A DNA stretch of 64,000 nucleotides from Gossypium raimondii (lineage: Eukaryota; Streptophyta; Magnoliopsida; Malvales; Malvaceae): contig NC_068573.1 of assembly GCF_025698545.1 (NCBI RefSeq), positions 15,089,874-15,153,873 on the forward strand. Reading direction: 5' to 3'. The translations under genes were made by a program, and so were the position numbers. Of the stretch, positions 32,608-44,324 are shown piece after piece (position 1 is the first letter of the stretch; every line of letters begins with the position of its first letter). The notes under the pieces are model-generated. The model was given only the letters and a program-made list of their open reading frames with translations. It was not told the origin of the DNA and searched no databases.

Positions 32608-32793
32608 ATCAACTCTTGCGCAATCTATTTATGTAAAGGCTGCCCCTTATCGTACTTGCGCCTCGAATTTGAATAGAAATTTGACCAAATAACGTTTCAA
32701 AAGATTTACCTCGCAGAACAAAATAACTAATTAGTTACACGATGTTTAGAAAATGCAACAAAAAATTTTTTTTTGTTCTGAAATAAAATGGGA

Positions 32794-32912
32794 GGGGTGC
32801 AACACGAGGACTTCCCAAGAGGTCACCCATCCTAGTACTACTCTCGCCCAAGCACGCTTAACTGTAGAGTTCCAACGGGATCTGGTGCATTAGTGCTAAT
32901 ATGATCACACCC
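32794..32912 (-). rRNA. 5S rRNA copy 3
   Basis: Boxes A and C intact; TATATAAATAG upstream. Confidence 0.85.
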
Positions 32913-33093
32913 GTCAACTCTTGCGCAATCTATTTATATAAAGGCTACCCCTTATCGAATTTGCGCCTCGAATTTGAATGAAAATTCGACCAAATAACCT
33001 TTCGAATGATTTATTTCGCCAAATGCAAATAAGTAATTAGTTACACGAAGTTTAGAAAATGCAACTAAAAAAATTGTATCAAATAAATCGGGA

Positions 33094-33212
33094 GGGGTGC
33101 AACACGAGGAGTTTCCAGGAGGTCACCCATCCTAGTAGTACTCTCGCCCAAGCAATCTTAACTGCGGAGTTCTGATAGGGTCCGGTGAATTAGTCCTCGT
33201 TTGATCACACCT
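33094..33212 (-). rRNA. 5S rRNA copy 4
   Basis: First member of the 4-unit repeat block (4, 8, 12 alike); box A changed. Confidence 0.75.
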
Positions 33213-33395
33213 GTAAACTCAGGCGCAATCTATTTATATAAAGGCTGCCCCTTATCGCACTTGCGCCTCAAATTTAATTGCGAATTCGACCAAATAACGT
33301 TTCAAATGATTTCCTTCGCAAAACACAAATAAGTAATTATATACACGGTGTTTAGAAAATGCAACTAAAAAAAATTTATATGAAATAAAATGGGA

Positions 33396-33513
33396 GGATG
33401 CAACACGAGGACTTCCCGGGAGGTCACACATCCTTGTACTACCCTCACCCAAGCTTGCTTAACTGTAGAGTTCTAATGGGATCCGGTGCATTAGTGCCAG
33501 TATGATCGCATCC
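33396..33513 (-). rRNA. 5S rRNA copy 5
   Basis: 3' end shortened (ggatgcaac); alike to 9 and 13. Confidence 0.7.
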
Positions 33514-33695
33514 GTCAACTCTTGCGCAATCTATTTACATAAAGGTTGCCCCTTATCGCACTTGCGCCTCAAAATTGATTGCAAATTTGATCAAATAACG
33601 TTTCAAATGATTTGTTTCGCAAAAGGCAAATAGCTAATTATTTACATGATGTTTAGAAAATGCAACTAAAAAAATTTATATGAAATAAAATGGGA

Positions 33696-33814
33696 GAGGT
33701 GCAACACATGGACATCCCAGGAGGTCACCCATTCTAGTACAACTCTCGCCCAGGCACGCTTTATAGCGGAGTTCTGATGGGATCCAGTGCATTAGTGCTT
33801 GTATGATCGCACCC
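33696..33814 (-). rRNA. 5S rRNA copy 6
   Basis: Changes in boxes A and C; alike to 10 and 14. Confidence 0.75.
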
Positions 33815-33996
33815 GTCAACTTTTGCGCAATCAATTTATATAAAAGCTGCCCCATATTGTACTTGACCTCGAATTTGAATGCAAGTTCGACCAAATAACG
33901 TTTCAAATGATTTATTTCGCAAAACGTAAATAGCTAATTACTTATACGATGTTTAGAAAATGCAACTAAAAAAAATTTATATGAAATAAAATGGGA

Positions 33997-34115
33997 GGGG
34001 TGCAACACGAGGACTTCCCAAGCGGTCACCCATCCTAGTACAGCTCTTATCCAAGCACGCTTACCTGAGGAGTTCTGATGGGATCCGATGCATTAGTGCT
34101 GGTATGACCGCACTT
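33997..34115 (-). rRNA. 5S rRNA copy 7
   Basis: The upstream TATA region is lost and replaced by a doubled gcacatgtgcctc block (34120-34160). Confidence 0.7.
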
Positions 34116-34282
34116 GTCAACTATTGCACATGTGCCTCAAATTTGCACATGTGCCTCGAATTTGATTGCAAATTTGACCAAATAACGTTTCAAATGATTT
34201 GTTTCGCCAAAAGAAAATAACTAATTAGTTACACGATGTTTAGAAAATACAACTAAAAAAATGTATATGAAATAAAATAGGA

Positions 34283-34401
34283 GGGGTGCAACAAGAGGAC
34301 GTCACAGGAGGTCACCCATCCTAGTAGTACTCTCCCCCAAGCACTCTTAACTGCGGAGTTCTGATGGGGTCCAGTGAATTAGTGATGGTATGATCGCACC
34401 T
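34283..34401 (-). rRNA. 5S rRNA copy 8
   Basis: Full length; box A has actctt for acgctt. TATATAAATAG upstream. Confidence 0.75.
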
Positions 34402-34583
34402 ATAAACTCGTGCGCAATCTATTTATATAAAGGCTACCCTTTATCGCACTTGCGCCTCGAATTTGATTGCAAATTCAACCAAATAACGTTTCAAATGATT
34501 TCCTTTGTAAAACGCAAATAAGTAATTATATACACGGTGTTTAGAAAATGCAACTAAAAAAATTTATATGAAATAAAATGGGA

Positions 34584-34701
34584 GGATACAGCACGAGGAC
34601 TTCCTAGGAGGTCACCCATCCTAATACTACCCTCACTCAAGCTCGCTTAATTGTAGAGTGTTAATGGGATCCGCTGCATTAGTGCTAGTATGATCGCATC
34701 C
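34584..34701 (-). rRNA. 5S rRNA copy 9
   Basis: Diverged 3' end (ggatacagc); box C intact. Confidence 0.7.
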
Positions 34702-34882
34702 GTCAGCTCTGGCACAACTATTTATATAAAGGCTGCCTCTTATCACACTTGCACCTCGAATTTGAATGCAAATTCGACCAAATAACGTTTCAAATGATTT
34801 GTTTAACAAAAAGCAAATTATTAATCAGTTGCACGTTGTTTAGAAAATACAACTAAAAAAATTTATATGAAATAAAATGGGA

Positions 34883-35001
34883 GGGGTGCAACACGAGGAC
34901 ATCCCAGGAGGTCAACCATCCTAGTACTACTTTCGCCCAAGCATGCTTTACAGCAGAGTTCTGATGGGACCCAGTGCATTAGTGCTGGTATGATCACACC
35001 C
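34883..35001 (-). rRNA. 5S rRNA copy 10
   Basis: Full length; one change in box C. Confidence 0.75.
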
Positions 35002-35183
35002 GTAAACTTTTCCGCAATCAATTTATATAGAAGCTACCCCATATCGTACTTGCGCCTCGAATTTGAATGCAAATTCGACCAAATAAGTTTAAAATGATTT
35101 ATTTCACAAAATGAAAATACCTAATTATTTACACGATGTTTAGAAAAGGCAACTAAATTTTTTTTATATGAAATAAAATGGGA

Positions 35184-35302
35184 GGGGTGCAACATGAAGA
35201 CTTCCTAGGAGGTCACCCATCCTACTACTACTCTCACCCAAGCACGCTTACCGAAGGAGTTTTGATGGGATCTAGTGCATTATAGCTGGTATGATCGCAC
35301 CT
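35184..35302 (-). rRNA. 5S rRNA copy 11
   Basis: Full length; box A end altered; TATATAAATAG upstream. Confidence 0.75.
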
Positions 35303-35479
35303 GTCAACTTGTGCGCAATCTATTTATATAAAGGCTGCCCTTATCGCACTTGCGCCTCGAATTTGATTACAAATTCGACCAAATAACGTTGCAAGTGATT
35401 TGTTTCGCTAAAAGTAAATAACTAATTAGTTACACGATGTTTAGAAAATATAAAAAAAGGTATATGAAATAAAATGTGA

Positions 35480-35596
35480 GGGGTGCAACATGAGGACATC
35501 CCAGGAGGTCATCCATCCTAGTAGTACTCTTGCCCAATCACTCTTAACTGTGGAGTTCTGAGGGGTCCAGTGAATTAGGTTGGTATGATCGCACCT
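35480..35596 (-). rRNA. 5S rRNA copy 12
   Basis: Two bases short; box C changed; TATA variant (TTTAAATC). Confidence 0.7.
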
Positions 35597-35778
35597 GTAA
35601 ACTCGAGCGTAATCGATTTAAATAAAGGCTTCCCTTTATCGTACTTGCACCTCAAATTTGATTGTAAATTTGACCAAAAACATTTCAAATGATTTCCTTT
35701 GCAAAACACAAATAAGCAATTATATACACGGTATTTAGAAAATGCAACTAAAAAAAATTTATATGAAATAAAATGGGA

Positions 35779-35896
35779 GGATGTAGCACGAGGACTTCCC
35801 AGGAGATCACCCAACCTAGTACTACCTTTACTAAAGCTCGCTTAACTGTAGAGTGCTAATGGGACCCGGTGCTTTAGTGCTAGTATGATCGCATCC
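35779..35896 (-). rRNA. 5S rRNA copy 13
   Basis: Diverged in box A and at the 3' end. Confidence 0.7.
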
Positions 35897-36078
35897 GTCA
35901 ACTCTAGCGCAATCTATTTATATAAATGCTGCCCCTTATTGCACTTGTGCCTCGAATTTGAATGTAAATTCGACCAAATAATGTTTCAAATGATTTGTTT
36001 CGCAAAAAGCAAAAAACTAATTAGTTACACGATGTTTAGAAAATACAGCTAAAAAAAATTATATGAAATAAAATGGGA

Positions 36079-36197
36079 GGAGTGCAACACGAGGATATCC
36101 CAGGAGGTCACCCATCCTAGTACAACTCTCGCCCAGGCACACTTTACAGCGGTGTTCTGATGGGATCCAGTGCATTAGTGCTGGTATTATCGCACCC
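36079..36197 (-). rRNA. 5S rRNA copy 14
   Basis: Full length; box C intact, box A changed. Confidence 0.75.
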
Positions 36198-36381
36198 GTA
36201 AACTTTTGCACAAACAATTTATATAAAGGCTGCCCCTTATCGTACTTGTGCCTCGAATTTGAATGCAAATTCGACCAAATAATGTTTCAAATGATTTACT
36301 TCGCAAAACAAAAATAACTAATTAGTTCCACGATGTTTAGAAAATACAACAAAAAGAATTTTTTTATGAAATAAAATGGGA

Positions 36382-36500
36382 GGGGTGCAACACGAGGACT
36401 TCCCAGGAGGTCACCCATCCTAGTCCTACTTTTACCCAAGCACGCTTAGCTTCAGAGTTCTGACGGGATTCGGTGCATTAGTGCTAGTATGGTCGCACTC
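36382..36500 (-). rRNA. 5S rRNA copy 15
   Basis: Full length; box A nearly intact; upstream TATATATA variant. Confidence 0.75.
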
Positions 36501-36685
36501 GTCAACTCTTCTGTAATCTATATATATAAAGGCTACCCCTTATCGCACTTGCACCTCGAATTTGATTGCAAATTCGACCAAATAACATTTGAAATGATTT
36601 CTTTCCAAAAACGCAAATAACTAATTAGTTACACGATGTTTAGAAAATGCAATTAAAAATTGTTTTTTTACAAAATAAAATGGGA

Positions 36686-36804
36686 GGGGTGCAACACGAG
36701 GACTTTCTAACAAGTTGCCCATCCTAGTACGGCTCTCGCCCATAAGCGCTTAACTGCGGAGTTCTGATGGGATCTGGCGCATTAGTGCGGGTACGATCAC
36801 ACCC
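36686..36804 (-). rRNA. 5S rRNA copy 16
   Basis: First member of the 7-unit repeat block (pairs with 23); box A has cataagcgctt. Confidence 0.75.
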
Positions 36805-36989
36805 GTCAACTCTTGCGCAATCTATTTATATAAAGGCTGCTCGTTATCGCACTTGCGCCTCGAATTTGAATGTAAATTCGACCAAATAACGTTTCAAATT
36901 CTTTATTTCGAAAAACGCGAATAAGTAATTACTTACACAATGTTTGGAAAATGCAACTAAAAAACAAATTTATATGAAATAAAATGGGA

Positions 36990-37108
36990 GGGGTGCAACA
37001 CGTGGACTTCCCAAAGGGTCACCCAACCTAGTACTGCTCTTTCCCAAGCAAGCTTAATTGCGGAGTTTTGATTGGATCTAGTGCTTAAGTGCGGGTATGA
37101 TCGCACCC
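36990..37108 (-). rRNA. 5S rRNA copy 17
   Basis: Pairs with 24; box C changed (cacccaacc). Confidence 0.75.
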
Positions 37109-37291
37109 ATCAACTATTGCGCAATCTATTTATATAAAGGCTGCCCCTTATCGTACTTGCGCCTCAAATTTGACTGGAAATTCGACCAAAGAACGTTTCA
37201 AATGATTTCTTTCGCAAAACACAAATAACTAATTAGTTACATGATGTTTAGAAAATGCAACTAAAATTTTTTTCTACGAAATAAAATGGGA

Positions 37292-37410
37292 GGGGTGCAA
37301 GACGAGGACTTCCCAAGAGGTCACCCACCCAAATACTACTCTCTCCAGAGCACGCTTAACTGCAGAGTTCTAATAGGATCCGGTGCATTATTGCTGGTAT
37401 GATCGCTCTC
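37292..37410 (-). rRNA. 5S rRNA copy 18
   Basis: Pairs with 25; box C changed; TATA weakened (attaatataaa). Confidence 0.7.
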
Positions 37411-37592
37411 GTCAACTCTTTCACAATCTATTAATATAAAGGTTGCCCCTTATCGTACATGTGCCTCGAATTTGAATACAAATTCGACCATATAATGTTT
37501 CAAATTATTTATTTCGGAAAACACAAATAAGTAATTAGTTACACGATGTTTGGAAAATGCAACTAAAAAAAATTATATGAAATAAAATGAGA

Positions 37593-37693
37593 GAGGTGCA
37601 ACATGAGGACTTCCTAAGGGGTCACCCATCTTAGTACTACTCACTCCCAACCACGCTTAACTGCGGTGCTTAAGTGCTGGTATGGTCGCACCC
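37593..37693 (-). pseudogene. 5S rRNA copy 19, internal deletion
   Basis: About 18 bp missing from the 5' half (after ctgcgg). Confidence 0.75.
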
Positions 37694-37878
37694 GTCAACT
37701 ATTGCATAATCTATTTAAATAATGGATGCCCCTTATCGCACTTATGCCTCCACTTTAATTGCAAATTCGACCAAATAATCTTTCAAATGATTTGTTTCGC
37801 AGAACGCAAATAACTAATTAGTTACACGATGTTTAGAAAATGCAACTAAAAATTGTTTTTCTACGAAATAAAACGGGA

Positions 37879-37996
37879 GGGGTGCAACATGAGGACTTCC
37901 CAAGAAACCGCCTATCCTAGTACGATTCTCGCCAAGAGCGCTTAACTGCGGAGTTTTGTTGAGATCTGATGCATTAGTGGTGGTATGATCGCACCA
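37879..37996 (-). rRNA. 5S rRNA copy 20
   Basis: Diverged in box C (cgcctatcc) and box A. Confidence 0.7.
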
Positions 37997-38180
37997 GTAA
38001 ACTCTTGCGCAATATTTTATATAAAGGCTGCCCCTTATTGCACATGCGCCTCGAATTTGAATGCAAATTCGACCAAATAACGTTTCAAATTATTTATTTC
38101 GCAAAACAAAAATAAGTAATTACTTACACGGTGTTCAGAAAATGCAACTAAAAAACAAATTTATATGAAATAAAATGGAA

Positions 38181-38299
38181 GAGGTGCAACACGAGGACTT
38201 CCCAAGAGGTTACCCATTCTAGTACTACTCACCCCCAAGCACGCTTAGCTGCAGAGTTCTGATTGGATTTAGTGCTTAAGTGCTGGTACGATCGCACCC
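38181..38299 (-). rRNA. 5S rRNA copy 21
   Basis: Full length; shares gtgcttaagtgctgg with 17, 19 and 24. Confidence 0.75.
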
Positions 38300-38481
38300 A
38301 TGAACTCTTGCGCAATCTATTTATATAAAGGCTGCCCCTTATCCCACTTGCGCCTCGAATTTGATTGGAAATTCGCCAAAATAACGTTTCAAGTGATTTC
38401 TTTCGCAAAACGCAAATAACTAATTAGTTACACGATGCTTAGAAAATGCAACTAAAATTTTTTTTCCACGAAATAAAATGG

Positions 38482-38599
38482 GGGGTTCAAGACGAGGACT
38501 TCAGATAGGTCACCCATCCTAGTACTACTCTCTCCCGAGCATGCTTAACTTCAGAGTTTTGATGGGATCCGGTGCATTAGTGCTGATATCATCGCACCT
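38482..38599 (-). rRNA. 5S rRNA copy 22
   Basis: One base short; box C intact; 3' end diverged. Confidence 0.7.
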
Positions 38600-38783
38600 G
38601 TCAAGTGTTGCGCAGTCTCTTTATATAAAGGCTACCCCTTATCGTACTTATGCCTCGAATTTGATTGCAAATTCGACAAAATAACATTTGAAATGATTTC
38701 TTTCGCAAAACACAAATAACTAATTAGTTACACGATGTTTAGAAAATGCAACTAAAAATTGTTTTCTACAAAATAAAATGAGA

Positions 38784-38902
38784 GGGGTGCAACACGAGGA
38801 CTTTCTAAGAAGTCGCCCATCCTAGTACGACTATCGCCCATGAGCGCTTAACTGCGGAGTTCTGATGGGATCCGGTGCATTAGTGCGGGTATGATCGCAC
38901 CC
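38784..38902 (-). rRNA. 5S rRNA copy 23
   Basis: Close relative of copy 16; TATATAAATAG upstream. Confidence 0.8.
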
Positions 38903-39085
38903 GTCAACTCTTGTGCAATCTATTTATATAAAGGCTACCCTTATAGCACTTGCGCCTCGAATTTGAATGCAGATTCGACCAAATAACGTTTCAAATTATT
39001 TATTTCGCAAAACGCAAATAAGTAATTACTTACACGATGTTTGGAAAATGCAACTAAAAAACAAATTTTTATGAAATAAAATGGG

Positions 39086-39204
39086 GGGGTGTAACACGTG
39101 GACTTCCCAAAGGGTCACCCATCCTAGTACTGCTCTCTCCCAAGCACACTTAACTGCGAAGTTCTGATTGGATCTAGTGCTTAAGTGTTGGTATGATTGC
39201 ACCC
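39086..39204 (-). rRNA. 5S rRNA copy 24
   Basis: Close relative of copy 17 but with box C intact. Confidence 0.75.
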
Positions 39205-39387
39205 ATCAACTCTTGCGCAATCTATTTATATAAACGCAGCCCCTTATCGCACTTGTGACTCGAATTTGATTATAAACTCGACCAAAGAACGTTTCAAATG
39301 ATTTCTTTCGCAAAACGTAAATAACTAATTAGTTATACGATGTTTAGAAAATGCAACTAAATTTTTTTTCTACGAAATAAAATGGGA

Positions 39388-39506
39388 AGGGTGAAAGACG
39401 ATGACTTCCCAAGAGGTCATCCATCCTAGTACTACTCTTTCTTTAGCGCGCTTAACTGCAGAGTTCTGATGTGATCCGGTGCATTAGTGCTGATATGATT
39501 TCACCC
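39388..39506 (-). rRNA. 5S rRNA copy 25
   Basis: Close relative of copy 18; box A diverged (tttagcgcgctt). Confidence 0.7.
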
Positions 39507-39689
39507 GTCAAGTCTTGCGCAATCTCTTTATATAAAGGGTTCCCCTTATCGCACTTGCACCTCGAATTTGAATGCAAATTCGACCAAATAACGTTTCAAA
39601 TTCATTATTTCGCAAAATGCAAATAAGTAATTAGTTACACGATGTTTTGAAAATACAACTAAAAAACATTTATATGAAATAAAATAGGA

Positions 39690-39807
39690 GAGGTGCAACA
39701 CGAGGACTTCCCAAGAGGTCACCCATCGTAGTACTATTCACTCCCAAGCACACTTAATTGTGGAGTTCTGATGGATTCGGTGATTAAGTGCTGGTATGGT
39801 CGCTCCC
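39690..39807 (-). rRNA. 5S rRNA copy 26
   Basis: Close relative of copy 19 without its deletion. Confidence 0.75.
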
Positions 39808-39992
39808 TTCAACTCTTGTGTTATCTATTTTTATAAAGGCTTCCCCTTATCGCACTTGCGCCTCGAATTTGACTTCAAATTCGACCAAAAAACATTTTAA
39901 ATGATTTATTTCACAAAACGCAGATAACTAATTAGTTACACGATGTTTAGAAAATGCATCTAAAAATTGTTTTTCTATGAAATAAAATGGGA

Positions 39993-40111
39993 GGAGTGCA
40001 ACATGAGGACTTCCAAAGAAGTCGCCCATCCTAGTACGACTCTCGTCCATGAGAGCTTAACTGCGGAGTTCTGATGGGATCCGGTGCATTAGTACTGGTA
40101 TGATCAGACCC
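39993..40111 (-). rRNA. 5S rRNA copy 27
   Basis: Related to 16, 20 and 23; box A altered. Confidence 0.75.
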
Positions 40112-40294
40112 GTTAACACTTGCGGAATCTATTTATATAAAGGTTGCCCTTTATCGCGCTTGGACCTCGAATTATATTCCGAATTTGACCCAATAACATT
40201 TCAAAAGATTACTTTCGCAAAATGCAAATAACTAATCTGTTACAAGATGTTTAGAAAATGTAACAAAACAAAAGTTTATAAGAAATAAATCGGG

Positions 40295-40414
40295 AGTGGA
40301 TGAACACGAGGACTTCCCAGGAGGTCACCCATCCTAGTACTACTCTCGCGCAAGCACTCTTAACAGCAGAGTTCTAATGGAATCCGATGAATTAATGCTA
40401 GTTTGATTGCAGTC
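40295..40414 (-). rRNA. 5S rRNA copy 28
   Basis: 3' end has an extra base (gtggatgaac); boxes nearly intact. Confidence 0.75.
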
Positions 40415-40597
40415 ATCAACTGTTGCGTAATCTATTTATATAAAGGCTGCCCCTTATCGCACTTCCGCCTCGAATTTGAATGCAAATTCGACCAAATAAA
40501 GTTTCAAATAATTTATGTTGCAAAACGCAAATAACAAATTAGTTACACCACTTGGAGAATATGAAACTAAAAAAATATTTATATGAAATAAATTTGG

Positions 40598-40717
40598 TGG
40601 GGTTCAACACGAGGACTTCCTAAAAGGTCACTCATCCTAGTACTACTCTCGCCTAAGCACGCTTAACTGCGGAGTTCTGATGGGATTCGATGCATTAATG
40701 CTGATATGATCGCACCG
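40598..40717 (-). rRNA. 5S rRNA copy 29
   Basis: Box A intact; box C one change. The spacer that follows is the first with a ccac-type motif in place of cgatgttt. Confidence 0.8.
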
Positions 40718-40899
40718 GTCAACTCTTGCGCAATATATTTATATAAAGGCTGCCACTTAATGCACTTGCGCCTCGAATCTGAATGCAACTTCGACTAAAT
40801 AATGTTTCAAATGATTTATTTCGCAGAACGCAAATAACTAATTAGTTACACGATTTTTAGAAAATGCAACTACAAAAATTTATATGAAATAAAATGGGA

Positions 40900-41018
40900 G
40901 GGGTGCAACACGAAGACTTCCCAAGAGGTTACCCATCCTAGTACTACTCTCGCCCAAGCACGCTTTGCTGCGGAGTTCTAATGGGATCCGGTACATTAGT
41001 GCTGGTATGATCGCACCC
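40900..41018 (-). rRNA. 5S rRNA copy 30
   Basis: Full length; one change in box C; TATA mutated (TTTACGTAAA). Confidence 0.8.
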
Positions 41019-41201
41019 TTAAACTCTTGCGCAATGTATTTACGTAAACGCTGCCCCTCATCGCACTTGCGCCTTGAATTTGAATGCAAATTCAAGCAAA
41101 TAACGTTTCAAATAATTTAATTCGCAAAACGGAAATAACTAATTAGTTACGCCACGTTGAGAAAATGCAACAAAAAAATAGTTAAATGAAATAAATTGGG
41201 A

Positions 41202-41320
41202 GGGGTGCAACACGAGAACTTCCCATAAGATCCCCCATCCTAGTACTACTCTCGCCCCAGCACGTTTAACTACAGAGTTCTGATGGGCTCCGGTGCATTA
41301 GTGCCAGTATGATAGCACGA
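41202..41320 (-). rRNA. 5S rRNA copy 31
   Basis: Full length; changes at the 5' end (gatagcacga). Confidence 0.75.
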
Positions 41321-41500
41321 GTCAATACTTGCACAATCTATTTATATAAAGGCTGCCCCTAATCGCACTTGCGCATCGAATTTGAATACAAATTCGGCCA
41401 AATAACGTTTCAAATGATTTATTTCGAAGAACGCCAATAACTAATTAGTTAAATGATATTTAGAAAATCCAACTAAAAAAAATTATGAAATAAAATGGAA

Positions 41501-41619
41501 GGGGTGCAACATGATGACTTCCCAAGAGGTCACCCATCCTAGTACTATTCTCGCCCAAGCAAGCTTAACTGCAGAGTTCTGATGGGATACGGTGCATTAG
41601 TGCTGGTATGATTGCACAC
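41501..41619 (-). rRNA. 5S rRNA copy 32
   Basis: Gene near consensus, but the upstream TATA segment is deleted (cttgcgcctcgaat). Confidence 0.8.
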
Positions 41620-41762
41620 GTCAACTCTTGCGCCTCGAATTTGAATACAAATTCGACCAAATAACGTTTCAAATGATTTATTTCGCAAAACGGAAATAAC
41701 TAATTAGTTAAAAAATGTTTAGAAAATGCAACTAAAAAAATTATATTAAATAAAATATAAGA

Positions 41763-41867
41763 GGGGTGCAACACGAGGACGTCACTGGAGTACGACTCTC
41801 ATACAAACACGCATAACTGCGGAGTTCAGATGGGATTCGGTGTATTAGTACTGGTATGATCGCACCC
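41763..41867 (-). pseudogene. 5S rRNA copy 33, box C deleted
   Basis: A 14-bp deletion removes box C; pairs with copy 38. Confidence 0.8.
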
Positions 41868-42024
41868 ATTAATTCTTTCGCAATCTATTTATATAAAGGC
41901 TGTCGCTTATCGCACTTGCGCCATGAATTTGAATGCAAATTCGACCAAATAACGTTTCAAATAATTTATTTCGCAAAACGCCAAAAACAAATTAGTTACA
42001 CGATATTTAAAAAATGCAACACGA

Positions 42025-42142
42025 GGGTGCAACACGAGGATTTCCCAGGAGGTGACCTATCCTAGTACTACTCTCACCCAATCACGCTTAGCTGCGGAGT
42101 TCTAATGGGATACGGTGCACTAGTGCTGGTATGATTGCACGC
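42025..42142 (-). rRNA. 5S rRNA copy 34
   Basis: Box C changed (gtgacctatcc); pairs with 42. Preceded by a short, rearranged spacer. Confidence 0.75.
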
Positions 42143-42325
42143 GTCAACTCTTGCGCAATCTATTAACATAAAGATCGCCCCTTATCGCACTTGTGCCTCA
42201 AATTTGAATGCAAATTCGACCAAATAACGTTTTAAATTATTTATTTTGAAAATCACAAATAACTAATTAATTACACCACGTTTAGAAAATGCAACTAAAA
42301 AAACTTTATCTGAAATAAAATGAGA

Positions 42326-42443
42326 GGGAAGCAACACGAACACTGCCCAGGAGGTCACCCATTGTAGACTACTCTCGCCCAAGCACGCTAGACAGTAGAG
42401 TTCTGATGGGAACCGGCACTCTAGTGCTGGTATGATCGCCCCC
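42326..42443 (-). rRNA. 5S rRNA copy 35
   Basis: Short indel near box C (attgtagacta); pairs with 43. Confidence 0.7.
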
Positions 42444-42629
42444 GTAAACTCTTGCGCAATCTATTTATATAAAGCCTGCCCCTTATCGCACTTGCGCTTC
42501 CAATTTGAATGCAAATTCGACCAAATAATGTTTCAAATAATTTATTTTGCAAAACCCAAAATAACTAATTAGTTACACCACGTGTAGAAAATACAACTAA
42601 AAAAACTTTTTACATGAAATAAAATGGGA

Positions 42630-42748
42630 GGGGTGAAACACGAAGACTTCCCAGAAGGTCACCCATCCAAGTACTACTTTCGCCTAAGCATGCTTAACTG
42701 CACGTTTCTGATGGGATCCGGTGCATTAGTGCTGGTATGATCTCACCC
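42630..42748 (-). rRNA. 5S rRNA copy 36
   Basis: Full length; nearly identical to 44. Confidence 0.8.
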
Positions 42749-42931
42749 GTCAACTCTTGCGCAATCTATTTATATAAAGGCTGCCCCTTATCGCACTTAC
42801 ACCTCGAATTTGAATGCAAATTCGACCATATAACGTTTTAAATTATTTATTTCGCAGAACGCAAATAACATATTAGTTACACCACGTGTAGAAAATGCAA
42901 CTAAAAAAACTTTATATGAAATAAATTGAGA

Positions 42932-43050
42932 GGGGTGCGACACGAGGATATCCCAGGAGGTCACCCATCCTAGTACTACTGTCGCACAAGAACGCTTAAC
43001 TGCAGAGTTCTGATGGGATACGGTGCATTAGTGCTGGTATGATTGCACAC
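42932..43050 (-). rRNA. 5S rRNA copy 37
   Basis: Box C intact; upstream TATA deleted exactly as in copy 32. Confidence 0.8.
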
Positions 43051-43193
43051 GTCAACTCTTGCCCCTCGAATTTGAATGCAAATTCGACCAAATAACGTTT
43101 CAAATGATTAATTTCGCAAAACGGAAATAACTAAATAGTTAAAAGATGTTTAGAAAATGCAACTAAAAAAATTATATTAAATAAAATATAAGA

Positions 43194-43298
43194 GGGGTGC
43201 AACACGAGGGCTTCACTGGAGTACGACACTCATACAAACACGCATAACTGCAGAGTTCAGATGGGATCCGGTGTATTAGTGCTGGTATGATCGTACCC
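43194..43298 (-). pseudogene. 5S rRNA copy 38, box C deleted
   Basis: Shares the 14-bp deletion of copy 33. Confidence 0.8.
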
Positions 43299-43481
43299 AT
43301 CAATTCTTTCGCAATCTATTTATATAAAGGCTGTCGCTTATCACACTTGCGCCATGAATTTGAATGTAAATTCGACCAAATATCGTTTCAAATTATTTAT
43401 TTCGCAAAACACCAAAAACAAATTAGTTACACGATATTTAAAAAATGCAACTAAAATTTTTTTATGAAATAATATGTAGGA

Positions 43482-43600
43482 GGGGTGCAACACGAGGGCT
43501 TCCCTAAAGGTCACCCATCCTAGTACTACTCTCGTCCAAGCACGCTTAACTGCAGAGTTTTGATGGGATCAGGTGCATTAGTGCTAGTATGATCGCACCC
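43482..43600 (-). rRNA. 5S rRNA copy 39
   Basis: Near consensus in both boxes; upstream TATA weakened (taatttcataaa). Confidence 0.85.
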
Positions 43601-43682
43601 ATCAACTCTTGCGCAATCTAATTTCATAAAGGCTACCTTTTATCGCCCTTGCGCCTCAAATTTGAATGCAAATTCGACCAAA

Positions 43683-43767
43683 CCATCCTAGTACAACTCT
43701 CGCCTAAGCACGCTTAGCTGCGGAGTTTTGATGGGATCCGTGGCATTAGAGCTGGTATGATCGCCCG
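43683..43767 (-). pseudogene. 5S rRNA copy 40, 3' end missing
   Basis: About 33 bp of the 3' part are gone; the spacer runs straight into ccatcctag. Confidence 0.8.
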
Positions 43768-43905
43768 CGTCAACTCTTGCGTAATCTATTTATATAAAGG
43801 CTACCCCTTATAGCACTTGCGCTTTGAGTTTGAATGCAAATAACTAATTAGTTACACCACGTTGAGAAAATGCAACTCAACAAAATTATATGAAATAAAA
43901 TGGGA

Positions 43906-44024
43906 GGGCTGCAACACGAGGACTTCCCAGGAGTTCACCCAACCTAGTACTACTCTCACCCAAGCAAGCATAACTACGGAGTTCAGATGGGATACGGTGT
44001 ATTAGTGCTGGTATGATTGCACCC
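43906..44024 (-). rRNA. 5S rRNA copy 41
   Basis: Full length; box C one change; short spacer before it. Confidence 0.75.
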
Positions 44025-44205
44025 GTCAACTCTTTCGCAACCTAATTATATAAAGGTTGCCCCTTATCGCACTTGCGCCTCAGATTTGAATGCAAATTCG
44101 ATCAAATAACATTTCGAATGATTTATTTCGCAAAACGCCAATAACTAATTAGTTACACGATGTTTAGACAATGCGACTAAAAAAATTATATAAAATAAAA
44201 TGGGA

Positions 44206-44324
44206 GGGGTGCAACATGAGGATTTCCCAGGAGGTGACCTATCCTAGTACTACTCTCAGCCAAGCACGCTTAGCTGCGGAGTTCTAATGGGATACGGTGC
44301 ACTAGTGCTGGTATGATTGCACGC
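44206..44324 (-). rRNA. 5S rRNA copy 42
   Basis: Twin of copy 34. Confidence 0.75.
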
